From Paenibacillus sp. NEAU-GSW1 (lineage in GTDB: Bacteria > Bacillota > Bacilli > Paenibacillales > Paenibacillaceae), in NCBI RefSeq assembly GCF_009737085.1, contig NZ_WOVL01000001.1:62001-126000 (forward strand): a stretch of DNA of 64,000 nt, written 5' to 3'. The notes below the pieces were generated by a model that saw nothing but the letters and a program-made list of their open reading frames with translations, made no database searches and had not been told where the DNA came from. This document shows positions 54,172 through 62,365 of this stretch, piece by piece (within the stretch, counting starts at the first letter, position 1; every line of letters starts with the position of its first letter). The position numbers were made by a program, and so were the translations under genes.

Positions 54172-55578
54172 ATGGGCGTGTTCGAGGCGATGGACGAAGC
54201 GGAAAAAGAAGCGCTGCTGGAGAAGGATCGCAGCTTTTTATGGCATCATATTTCACCCCATAACGACAATCCGATGGTTGTGACAACAGGCGAGGGCAGC
54301 TGGATTACCGATATGGACGGCAACCGTTATTTGGATGCGATGTCCGGGCTATGGTGCGTAAACGTCGGACACGGGCGGGAGGAAATCGCCGAAGCGGCTG
54401 CTGCGCAGATGAAAAAGCTCGCTTACGCGTCGCTCATTCAATCGCATGTGCCGGCCATAGAGCTCGCAGCGAAGCTGAATGACTGGCTGGAGGGCGAATA
54501 TCGGATCTTTTTCTCCAACTCCGGCTCCGACGCGAACGAGGTCGCTTTCAAAATCGCCCGCCAATACTTCCATCAGCGCGGCAAATCGGCCAAACATAAA
54601 TTTATTTCGCGCCACCGCGCCTATCACGGCAACTCGATGGGCGCGCTGGGCGCGACGGGGCAGGCGCAGCGCAAGCTGAAATACGAGCCGCTTGGAGTAG
54701 GCTTCTCCCATGTTCCGCCTCCATATTGTTATCGCTGTCCTTTCGGCAAGACAGGCGACAATTGCAATCTGCAATGCGCGCTGGCATATGAGGACGCGAT
54801 CATATGGGAAGGCCCGGATTCGGTAGCCGGCATTATCGTTGAGCCTGCCATTACGGGCGGCGGGATGATCGTCCCGCCGGACGGCTATTTGCCGAAGCTC
54901 CGAGAAATATGCGACAAGCATGACGTGCTGCTTATTGTAGACGAAGTCATCTGCGGCTTTGGCCGATCCGGGCGGAAGTTCGGGCACCACAACTTTGGCG
55001 TGAAGCCGGATATTGTCTCGATGGCAAAAGGGTTGACCAGCGCGTATTCACCGCTTTCGGCAACAGCGGTGTCAGCGCAGCTGTATGCAAGCTTTAAAGA
55101 AGCGGGACCGGACAGCCACTTCCGCCACGTCAATACGTTTGGCGGCAATCCGGTATCATGCGCAGTTGCGCTCAAAAATCTCGAAATTATTGAGCAGGAA
55201 GGGCTCGTCGCAAGATCTGAAATGATCGGCAAAGAGCTTGTATCACGGCTGCAGCCGCTGCTGAATCATCCGAACGTCGGCGACATTCGCGCCTTCGGTT
55301 CAGCGATCGGCATCGAGCTTGTTGAGGATCAGGAGTCGAGGACGCCTGCCGGAGCCGCTTATGTTGCGGGAATTATTGCGGGCTGCAAGGCAAAGTCGCT
55401 GCTTATTGGCAAAAACGGCGATACGGTTCCCGGTTTTATGAACATTTTGACGCTAAGCCCGCCGCTCTCTTCAACGGATGAGGATGTCGCGTTTATTGCC
55501 GATACGTTGTTTGCCGTATTCCAGCCGGGCAGTGATGCAGAGGGAGGAATGACGCATGAAGCCGCTTCGGGCCAATGA
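54172..55578 (+). CDS. Class III aminotransferase (beta-alanine/omega-amino acid type)
   Basis: About 468 aa. GSWITDMDGNRYLDAMSGLW, FFSNSGSDANEVAFKIARQY, RHRAYHGNSMGALGATGQ, LLIVDEVICGFGRSG and the PLP Lys in IVSMAKGLTSAYSPL. In the cluster it most likely transaminates beta-alanine (or beta-aminoisobutyrate) to malonate semialdehyde, the last nitrogen-releasing step; the precise acceptor is not determinable. Start unclear: ATG 54172, 54160 and 54190 are possible, all with weak RBSs. Overlaps the next gene by 23 bases. Confidence 0.88.
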   Translation: MGVFEAMDEAEKEALLEKDRSFLWHHISPHNDNPMVVTTGEGSWITDMDGNRYLDAMSGLWCVNVGHGREEIAEAAAAQMKKLAYASLIQSHVPAIELAAKLNDWLEGEYRIFFSNSGSDANEVAFKIARQYFHQRGKSAKHKFISRHRAYHGNSMGALGATGQAQRKLKYEPLGVGFSHVPPPYCYRCPFGKTGDNCNLQCALAYEDAIIWEGPDSVAGIIVEPAITGGGMIVPPDGYLPKLREICDKHDVLLIVDEVICGFGRSGRKFGHHNFGVKPDIVSMAKGLTSAYSPLSATAVSAQLYASFKEAGPDSHFRHVNTFGGNPVSCAVALKNLEIIEQEGLVARSEMIGKELVSRLQPLLNHPNVGDIRAFGSAIGIELVEDQESRTPAGAAYVAGIIAGCKAKSLLIGKNGDTVPGFMNILTLSPPLSSTDEDVAFIADTLFAVFQPGSDAEGGMTHEAASGQ

Positions 55579-56851
55579 TCGGGAAGAAAGCTTGCAAATA
55601 ACGCATGCCATTGATGAGGATAGGCTTCATCGGCGCATTATGGAGCTTGCCCGAATCGGCAAGCTTGGCGATACCGGTGTCCGCCGACTCGCCTTATCGC
55701 CGGAAGATCGGGAAGGCGTAGAGCTTGTGAAGAGCTGGATGGAAGAAGCGGGCATGACTGCGCGCATTGATCCGTTCGGCAACTTGATCGGTGTGTACGA
55801 GGGCAGCAACTCGGCCGCACCGGTGCTCATGCTTGGCTCGCATATCGATTCCCAACCGTACGGAGGCCGCTTTGACGGCGTGATCGGCGTGCTTGGCGCG
55901 ATTGAAGCGGTGCAGACGATGGGCGAGCGGGGCGTGAAGCCGGAGATGAATGTGGAAGTGGTCGCCTTTTGCGACGAGGAGGGCTGCCGCTTTAACAAGG
56001 GGCTGTTCGGCGTACGAGGGATGACCGGCAAGCTGGAAGAAGGGGAATTGGAGAGAACCGACAAAAACGGGATCAGCAGGAGGGAAGCGTTGCTCACCTT
56101 TGGCTGCAACCCTGCTGAATTTGAAAAGTACAGCTTCCAGCCCGGTCGAATTGCGGCGTTTCTTGAGCTTCATATCGAGCAGGGGCCGGTGCTGGAGGCG
56201 ATGAACGAACCGATCGGAATTGTGAGCGGTATTTCCGGCCCTGTGTGGTGGACGGTAGAATTGGACGGCTTTGCCGGTCATGCCGGTTCGGTGCCGATGC
56301 CGATGCGCAGAGATGCGATGGCAGGATGCGCGAAAATAATTGTTGCGCTTGACGAGCTGGCGCGACGGGAGCCGGGAGCTCCGACGGTCGGAACGGTCGG
56401 CTCCGTCTCCGTTTTTCCCGACTCGCGCAACATTATACCGGAGAAAGTGAGCTTTACCGTGGACTTTCGCGATATTGATCTGGCACGGAGAGACAGGCTG
56501 GAAACGGAGCTTCGGGCGATCATTGCGCAAACATGCAGGGACCATGGGCTAACGTTTTCGATTCGGGAGGATACGCGGAGCGATCCAAGGTATTGCGCGG
56601 ATTGGCTGAAGGCGGCGATGCGGGAGGAAGCCGAGTCGATCGGTCTCGCGCCGCCGGAGCTGATGAGCGGTCCTTTTCACGATTCGCTGACGATGTCCTA
56701 CGTGTGCGATTACGGCATGATTTTTGTCCGCTGCGAGCAGGGCATCAGCCATAATCCGAAGGAATACGCTGCGCCTGAAGATATTGCGCTTGGCGCGGAG
56801 CTGCTGTACCGGACGGTTGTCCGGATTGCGACAAACGGGAGTGAAACGTAG
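55556..56851 (+). CDS. M20 family N-carbamoyl amino acid amidohydrolase
   Basis: 431 aa, HyuC/allantoate-amidohydrolase family. Metal ligands in LGSHIDSQPYGGRFDGVIGV, FCDEEGCRF, FLELHIEQGPVLE and GISHNPKEYAA; these are the family's two-metal site. It could hydrolyse N-carbamoyl-beta-alanine to beta-alanine, CO2 and NH3, or related N-carbamoyl amino acids. ATG 55556 with GGAGG. Directly followed by another carbamoyl hydrolase of a different family (next gene), a redundancy worth noting. Confidence 0.9.
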   Translation: MKPLRANDREESLQITHAIDEDRLHRRIMELARIGKLGDTGVRRLALSPEDREGVELVKSWMEEAGMTARIDPFGNLIGVYEGSNSAAPVLMLGSHIDSQPYGGRFDGVIGVLGAIEAVQTMGERGVKPEMNVEVVAFCDEEGCRFNKGLFGVRGMTGKLEEGELERTDKNGISRREALLTFGCNPAEFEKYSFQPGRIAAFLELHIEQGPVLEAMNEPIGIVSGISGPVWWTVELDGFAGHAGSVPMPMRRDAMAGCAKIIVALDELARREPGAPTVGTVGSVSVFPDSRNIIPEKVSFTVDFRDIDLARRDRLETELRAIIAQTCRDHGLTFSIREDTRSDPRYCADWLKAAMREEAESIGLAPPELMSGPFHDSLTMSYVCDYGMIFVRCEQGISHNPKEYAAPEDIALGAELLYRTVVRIATNGSET

Positions 56852-57733
56852 ATGAGCAAGGTAACGATCGGATTGATCCAAGCGTCGAACGCGCTGCTGG
56901 GCGACGAGCCGGTTGAGGCGCATAAAGCGGCGGCGATCGAGAAGCATATCGGGATGATTCGCGAAGCGGCGGCAAAAGGCGCGCAAATCATTTCGCTGCA
57001 GGAAATTTTTTACGGGCCGTACTTTTGCGCGGAGCAGACGACCAAATGGTATGCCGCAGCGGAAGAGATTCCGAACGGGCCGACGACAATGCTGTTTCAA
57101 GAGCTGGCCAAAGAGCTTGGCGTAGTAATCATCCTGCCGATTTACGAGCGGGAAGGCATCGCTACTTACTATAATACCGCTGCGGTTATCGACGCTGACG
57201 GCGCATACCTCGGCAAATACCGCAAGCATCATATTCCACATGTGGCGGCGGGAGGCGGCGGTTGCGGCTTTTGGGAGAAGTACTATTTTAAACCGGGCAA
57301 TCTAGGCTATCCCGTCTTTGACACCGCCTTCGCCAAGGTCGGCGTCTATATTTGCTACGACCGGCATTTTCCGGAAGGGGCAAGGGCGCTGGGCTTGAAC
57401 GGAGCGGAGATTGTTTTTAATCCATCGGCTACGGTTGCCGGCACTTCGGAATATTTGTGGAAGCTGGAGCAGCCGGCTCATGCGGTAGCGAACGGTTATT
57501 ATGTCGCCGCAATCAATCGCGTCGGCTTCGAGGCGCCATGGAATATGGGCGAGTTTTACGGGCAGTCCTACCTCGTCGATCCTCGAGGCTCGATTGTGGC
57601 GATTGGCAGCAGAGACAAGGACGAGATCGTCATCGGCGTCATGGATAAAGAACTAATCCGCGAGGTGCGCGATGTGTGGCAGTTTTACCGCGACCGCAGG
57701 CCGGAAACGTACGACAAAATCGTGAGCTTGTGA
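56852..57733 (+). CDS. Nitrilase-superfamily beta-ureidopropionase
   Basis: 293 aa. Nitrilase catalytic triad Glu51 in ISLQEIFYGPYFC, Lys in KYRKHHIPH and Cys in VYICYDRHFPEGAR; the sequence type with FEAPWNMGEFYGQSYLVDPR near the C-terminus is that of beta-ureidopropionase/N-carbamoylputrescine amidase proteins. Converts N-carbamoyl-beta-alanine to beta-alanine (pydC/UPB1 role) in the reductive pyrimidine pathway. The start follows the previous stop with no gap. Confidence 0.92.
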   Translation: MSKVTIGLIQASNALLGDEPVEAHKAAAIEKHIGMIREAAAKGAQIISLQEIFYGPYFCAEQTTKWYAAAEEIPNGPTTMLFQELAKELGVVIILPIYEREGIATYYNTAAVIDADGAYLGKYRKHHIPHVAAGGGGCGFWEKYYFKPGNLGYPVFDTAFAKVGVYICYDRHFPEGARALGLNGAEIVFNPSATVAGTSEYLWKLEQPAHAVANGYYVAAINRVGFEAPWNMGEFYGQSYLVDPRGSIVAIGSRDKDEIVIGVMDKELIREVRDVWQFYRDRRPETYDKIVSL

Positions 57734-57744
57734 GGTGACAGAGT

Positions 57745-59106
57745 ATGGGGACGACGTTTATATCCGCGGAATCGATCCGGCGAAATTTTGCCGAGGTGAA
57801 GGCAGGCATGAGGCCGAAGGAAGCGGTAGAGGAATCGAATCGCTGCCTTTATTGCTACGACGCTCCTTGCATAAAAGCGTGCCCGACAGGCATCAACATT
57901 CCATCCTTTATTAAAAAGATCGCATCCGGCAATATGCTGGGTTCGGCTAGAGCCATTATGGACGCCAATCCGGTCGGCGCGACCTGCTCGCGCGTATGTC
58001 CGACCGAGGAGCTGTGCGAGGGAGCGTGCGTACTGAATCATTCCTCGAAGCCGATCATGATCGGCGATTTGCAGCGTTACGCTACCGACTGGGCGATTCG
58101 AAACGAGCAAGTTTTGTTCAAAGCGGGTTCTTCGAACGGGAAAAGCGTTGCGGTTATCGGCGGCGGGCCTGCCGGCTTATCCGCTGCCCGCGAGCTGGCC
58201 CGTTTCGGTTTCGCCGTTACCGTGTTCGAGGCGAAGGAGCAAGCAGGCGGGCTTGATACGTACGGAATCGTATCGTTCCGCTTGCCGCAGCCGATTTCGC
58301 TGTGGGAGGTTGAGCAGGTTCGTCAGCTTGGCGTCGAGATTCGGACGAATACAAGAGTCGGAGTTGATATCAGCATTGAAGACCTGCGTGCCGGATACGA
58401 TGCGATTGTGCTGGCGATTGGCATGTCGAAGGTGCCGTCGCTTGGTATCGAAGGCGAGTCGCTGGACGGCGTTCTTGATGCGATCGAATTTGTCGAGTCG
58501 ACGAAAACGGCAGTCCGCACCGACATTGCGGGCAAGCGCGTTGCCGTTATAGGAGCGGGCAACACCGCAATCGATGCGGCGACCTGCTCCGTTCGGTTAG
58601 GCGCAGCCAACGTTAAAATCGTGTATCGGCGGACAGCGGCGGAAATGACCGCTTATGCGTTCGAATACGATTTCGCCAAAAAAGACGGCGTTGAGTTTCA
58701 GTGGCTGACCGCTCCGGTCAACATTACAGGAGACGCCGCCGGCCATGTGACGGCGCTGGAATGTATTGCGATGGAGCTGGAGGAAACGGAAGGCGGCAGA
58801 GCGAAGCCGGTCGCCATTCCCGGCTCGAACTTCAAGCTCGACGTCGATGTCGTTATCCTCGCAATCGGCCAGACGCGCCATTTTTCGCTTATCGAACAGC
58901 TCGGCATCGCGCATAAGCGCGGCATCGTAACGGTAGATGCGCTCACCTGCCAAACGTCCGATCCGCAAATTTTCGCTGCTGGCGACGTTATTTTTGGGGA
59001 AGGCCAGGGCGAAGCGATGGTCGTATCCGCCGCCCAGCAAGGCAAAAAAGCGGCGTATGCGGTTTACAAGAAATTTGCAGAGAGGATTCAGGAGGAATCG
59101 GCTTAA
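57745..59106 (+). CDS. preT: NAD-dependent dihydropyrimidine dehydrogenase, PreT subunit
   Basis: 453 aa. N-terminal Fe-S domain (CLYCYDAPCIKACPTGINIP and CSRVCPTEELCEGAC), then two Rossmann nucleotide-binding folds: FAD-binding VAVIGGGPAGLSAARELARF and NAD(P)H-binding VAVIGAGNTAIDAATC, with the C-terminal FAD motif IFAAGDVIFGEGQGEAMVVS. PreT carries electrons from NADH to PreA. RBS GAGGTGACAG. Followed by a 263-bp repeat-containing gap before preA. Confidence 0.95.
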   Translation: MGTTFISAESIRRNFAEVKAGMRPKEAVEESNRCLYCYDAPCIKACPTGINIPSFIKKIASGNMLGSARAIMDANPVGATCSRVCPTEELCEGACVLNHSSKPIMIGDLQRYATDWAIRNEQVLFKAGSSNGKSVAVIGGGPAGLSAARELARFGFAVTVFEAKEQAGGLDTYGIVSFRLPQPISLWEVEQVRQLGVEIRTNTRVGVDISIEDLRAGYDAIVLAIGMSKVPSLGIEGESLDGVLDAIEFVESTKTAVRTDIAGKRVAVIGAGNTAIDAATCSVRLGAANVKIVYRRTAAEMTAYAFEYDFAKKDGVEFQWLTAPVNITGDAAGHVTALECIAMELEETEGGRAKPVAIPGSNFKLDVDVVILAIGQTRHFSLIEQLGIAHKRGIVTVDALTCQTSDPQIFAAGDVIFGEGQGEAMVVSAAQQGKKAAYAVYKKFAERIQEESA

Positions 59107-59121
59107 TTCTTGCTGCTGGGG

Positions 59122-59312
59122 GCAGAAAACTGCAATAGTGCAGGTTTTCTACTCAAAAGCATTAGCCGGCAAGAGAAAACTGCAAATGTACAGGAATCTA
59201 CCGCAGAATAGGGTAGCTTAGGTCAAAACGATAGAAATACCTGTACTTTTGCAGGAATTCACACAAACCAGTCATTTAACGGAACAAAAAGATGCACATT
59301 CGCAGGTTTCCG
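59122..59312. repeat. Four degenerate CTGCA hairpin repeats between preT and preA
   Basis: Units centred at about 59136, 59187, 59246 and 59301: GAAAACTGCAATAGTGCAGG, GAAAACTGCAAATGTACAGG, ATACCTGTACTTTTGCAGG and AAGATGCACATTCGCAGG. Spacing is 51-59 bp; each contains a TGCA-N-TGCA type inverted repeat. The preT stop is at 59104-59106 and no gene lies between it and 59370. Confidence 0.6.
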
Positions 59313-59333
59313 ATCGGCGCGATCGTTGTGTGT

Positions 59334-59360
59334 CACGTTCAAAGATTCTGATGTAAGGAG
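59334..59360 (+). promoter_or_regulatory. preA leader element shared with the transporter operon
   Basis: CGTTCAAAGATTCTGATGTA followed by AGGAG. It matches CGTTCAAAGTCCTGATGTA at the end of the 50230 repeat with one indel and one substitution, and occupies the same place just before the start codon, here ATG 59370. Confidence 0.55.
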
Positions 59361-59369
59361 TTGACCAAA

Positions 59370-60677
59370 ATGGCAGATTTGCGTATCGATTTGGCTGGCA
59401 TTAAATCCCCGAATCCGTTCTGGCTCGCATCTGCGCCTCCGACCAATACCGGTTATCAGGTGCAGCGCGCTTTTGAAGCCGGATGGGGCGGGGCGGTATG
59501 GAAGACGCTTGGCGATCCGATCATCAATACATCATCGCGATTCGCCGCCGTTCATTTTAATGGACAGCGGGTTGCGGGCTTCAACAACATCGAGCTCATT
59601 ACCGATCGTCCGCTGGAGGTTAACCTGAAGGAAATATACGAGACGAAAAAACGGTTCCCGAACCACGCCGTTGTCGTTTCACTCATGGTGGAGCCCAAGC
59701 GGGAGAAGTGGCATGAGATCGTCAAAAAGGTAGAGGCGGTCGGCGTTGACGGCCTTGAGCTAAATTTCGGCTGTCCGCATGGCATGGCCGAGCGGGGGAT
59801 GGGCGCAGCTTCCGGCCAGCAGCCGGATCTCGTCGAGGCGCAAACGATGTGGGCGAAGGAAGCGGCGCAGACGCCGGTCATCGTCAAGCTGACGCCTAAC
59901 ATTACCGATATTACGGCGACAGCAAAGGCCGCTGTAAGAGGCGGCGCCGACGCTATTTCACTCATCAATACGATCAACTCGCTGGCAGGCGTCGATATCG
60001 ATACGTGGAACACGATTCCGCATGTCGGAGGCAAAGGCGCCCATGGCGGCTATTGCGGTCCTGCAGTGAAGCCGATCGCGCTGAACATGGTTGCAGAGTG
60101 TGCGCGTAATCCGCAAGTGAACATCCCGATTTCCGGCATCGGCGGCATATCCAATTGGCGGGATGCAGTCGAGTTTATGCTCATGGGCGCAACAGGCGTT
60201 CAAATATGCACCGCCGCGATGCATCACGGCTTTAGCATCGTTGAGGATATGATCGACGGGTTGAACAACTATTTGGACGAAAAAGGCTTGTCGTCGGTTA
60301 CGGAGCTGATCGGCAAATCGGTATCCCGCTATTCCGACTGGGGCGATCTCGATTTGAACTATCAAGTCGTCGCTCGCATTAACGAAGACAATTGCATTGT
60401 CTGCAATAAATGCCACATCGCCTGCGAGGATACGTCCCATCAATGTATCGAGCGGCTAAACGACGAGAACGGCCGCGCTTATTTGAAGGTGCGGGAAGAA
60501 GATTGCGTCGGCTGCAACCTTTGCTCCATCGTATGTCCGGTTGAAGATGCGATCTCGATGGTTGAAGTTCCGTCTTCCGTTCCGGCCATGTCTTGGAACG
60601 AACGCCAGCAGGCGATTGCGAAATTGAATAGCAAAGATGAGGGCGACTCGAAAACGAGCGAGAGAGAGGCGGTATAG
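59370..60677 (+). CDS. preA: NAD-dependent dihydropyrimidine dehydrogenase, PreA subunit
   Basis: 435 aa. FMN-binding TIM barrel (residues 1-310) with SPNPFWLASAPPTNTGYQVQ, LELNFGCPHGMAERGMG, VKLTPNITD and GGISNWRDAVEFMLMGATG, and two [4Fe-4S] ferredoxin motifs at the C-terminus (CIVCNKCHIACED, CVGCNLCSIVCPVE). Reduces uracil and thymine to the dihydropyrimidines, first step of the reductive pathway, in a complex with PreT. ATG 59370 with AAGGAG at 9 bases; an in-frame TTG (59361) touches the RBS. Ends two bases before the next ATG. Confidence 0.95.
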   Translation: MADLRIDLAGIKSPNPFWLASAPPTNTGYQVQRAFEAGWGGAVWKTLGDPIINTSSRFAAVHFNGQRVAGFNNIELITDRPLEVNLKEIYETKKRFPNHAVVVSLMVEPKREKWHEIVKKVEAVGVDGLELNFGCPHGMAERGMGAASGQQPDLVEAQTMWAKEAAQTPVIVKLTPNITDITATAKAAVRGGADAISLINTINSLAGVDIDTWNTIPHVGGKGAHGGYCGPAVKPIALNMVAECARNPQVNIPISGIGGISNWRDAVEFMLMGATGVQICTAAMHHGFSIVEDMIDGLNNYLDEKGLSSVTELIGKSVSRYSDWGDLDLNYQVVARINEDNCIVCNKCHIACEDTSHQCIERLNDENGRAYLKVREEDCVGCNLCSIVCPVEDAISMVEVPSSVPAMSWNERQQAIAKLNSKDEGDSKTSEREAV

Positions 60678-60678
60678 A

Positions 60679-62109
60679 ATGGCAAATGTGAAGCTGATCA
60701 AAAACGGGACGGTTGTAACCGCCTCGGACACGTATACCGCAGACGTTCTTATTGAAGGAGAGACAATTAAAGCGATCGGCATCGGGCTTGAGGCGCCAGA
60801 GGCCGAGACGATCGACGCTTCCGGGCTTTACGTTTTTCCCGGCGGCATCGATCCGCACACCCATCTCGATATGCCGTTCGGCGGCACGGTGACGGCGGAC
60901 GATTTCGAGACGGGAACCATTGCCGCAGCTTTTGGCGGAACGACGACGATCATCGATTTTTGCCTGACGGATAAAGGAAAGCCGCTTGCCAATTCGCTTC
61001 AAAAATGGCATGCAAAGTCGGCGGATAAAGCGGCGATCGATTACAGCTTTCATCTGATGATCGGCGAGATCAACGATGAGGTGCTGGCGGAGCTGCCGCA
61101 AATTGTAGCCGAAGAAGGCATTACGTCGTTTAAAGTGTTCATGGCGTACAAAAATGTTTTTCAAGCCGATGACGGCACGCTTTATCGGACCATGCTTACC
61201 GCCAAGGAGCTTGGCGCCATGGTCATGGTGCATGCCGAGAACGGCGACGTCATCGACTTCCTCGTCGCGAAAGCGCTCGCCGAAGGGCATACGGAACCGA
61301 TTTACCATGCGCTGACCCGTCCATCCGCACTCGAGGGCGAAGCGACAGGGAGAGCGGCTAAGCTTGCCGGGTTGACGGGAGCTAGGCTTTACGTCGTTCA
61401 TGTCACCTGTGCGGAGGCCGTGAAAGCGATCGCCGAAGCGAGAGAGCAAGGCTTTGATGTATGGGGAGAAACTTGTCCGCAATATTTAATGCTCGACCAG
61501 TCCTACTTGGGGCTACCCGGTTTTGAAGGCGCAAAATACGTCTGGTCGCCGCCGCTGCGAGAAGAAAGCCATCAATCGGTATTGTGGAACGCGCTTCGGA
61601 CAGGGCAGCTGCAGACGATCGGCTCGGATCAATGCTCCTTTAACTATGCGGGGCAGAAAGAGCTTGGCCTCGGCGATTTCAGCAAAATACCGAATGGCGG
61701 TCCAACGATCGAGGACCGTTTCTCGATTCTCTTTTCCGAAGGGGCAGCCAAAGGACGGATTACGCTCAATCAGTTCGTTGACATCGTGTCGACTCGAAAT
61801 GCCAAGCTGTTCGGACTTTTTCCGCGGAAAGGAACGATCGCCGTCGGCAGCGACGCGGATATCGTTTTGTTCGATCCGGCCGCCGAGCGGACGATTTCGG
61901 AGGCGACCCATCATATGAACGTCGATTACAGCGCTTTTGAAGGGCTCAAAATAACCGGCGTACCGGTCAGCGTGCTTTCGCGCGGCGAATTTGTTATCCG
62001 TGATAAAGCGTTCGTCGGCAGCGCGGGAGCGGGACGGTTTATTAAGCGCGAGCCGTATACGAAACCGGACTCCGCTTCGCCTAGCGGCAAAGAAGCAGTC
62101 CAGCTGTAG
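60679..62109 (+). CDS. hydA: Dihydropyrimidinase (hydantoinase)
   Basis: 476 aa metal-dependent amidohydrolase. DPHTHLDMPFGGTVTADDFE at the metal site, carbamylated Lys152 in GITSFKVFMAYKN, His ligands in MVHAENGDVIDF and LYVVHVTCAEA, and ETCPQYLMLDQSYL. Opens dihydrouracil/dihydrothymine to the N-carbamoyl-beta-amino acid. Full length for the family. ATG 60679 follows AGAGAGGCGG. Confidence 0.95.
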   Translation: MANVKLIKNGTVVTASDTYTADVLIEGETIKAIGIGLEAPEAETIDASGLYVFPGGIDPHTHLDMPFGGTVTADDFETGTIAAAFGGTTTIIDFCLTDKGKPLANSLQKWHAKSADKAAIDYSFHLMIGEINDEVLAELPQIVAEEGITSFKVFMAYKNVFQADDGTLYRTMLTAKELGAMVMVHAENGDVIDFLVAKALAEGHTEPIYHALTRPSALEGEATGRAAKLAGLTGARLYVVHVTCAEAVKAIAEAREQGFDVWGETCPQYLMLDQSYLGLPGFEGAKYVWSPPLREESHQSVLWNALRTGQLQTIGSDQCSFNYAGQKELGLGDFSKIPNGGPTIEDRFSILFSEGAAKGRITLNQFVDIVSTRNAKLFGLFPRKGTIAVGSDADIVLFDPAAERTISEATHHMNVDYSAFEGLKITGVPVSVLSRGEFVIRDKAFVGSAGAGRFIKREPYTKPDSASPSGKEAVQL

Positions 62110-62122
62110 GGAGGGTGGTACA

Positions 62123-62365
62123 ATGTCAGCTTATCAAGAGTATGTGGAGGAGAAAAATCGGCTTGACGCCTATATCGACAGACATTTTCTGATCGCCGCG
62201 ATTTCGGAAAATTTAAGCGGTACGATTGTTCGGCTGGAGCATCCGGGCGGAGAGACGGCCACGCTGCTGCTGCTCTCCGCCGACACTCGCAAGCATGTCG
62301 TTAATTTGCTGCTGAGGCAGTTGACCTCGGGTTCTAGCTCTGCGTCCGCGTCTGCGGCAAATTAG
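62123..62365 (+). CDS. 80-residue protein of unknown function in the pyrimidine operon
   Basis: ATG 62123 with GGGAGGG 8 bases upstream. Sequence begins MSAYQEYVEEKNRLDAYIDR, continues with a helical and strand-like core (HFLIAAISENLSGTIVRLEH) and ends in a Ser/Ala tail. I recognise no family. It is the last gene of the operon and its 3' end overlaps the 3' end of the convergent pucR-like gene by 32 bases. Length, RBS and coupling to hydA support it as a real gene. Confidence 0.72.
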   Translation: MSAYQEYVEEKNRLDAYIDRHFLIAAISENLSGTIVRLEHPGGETATLLLLSADTRKHVVNLLLRQLTSGSSSASASAAN

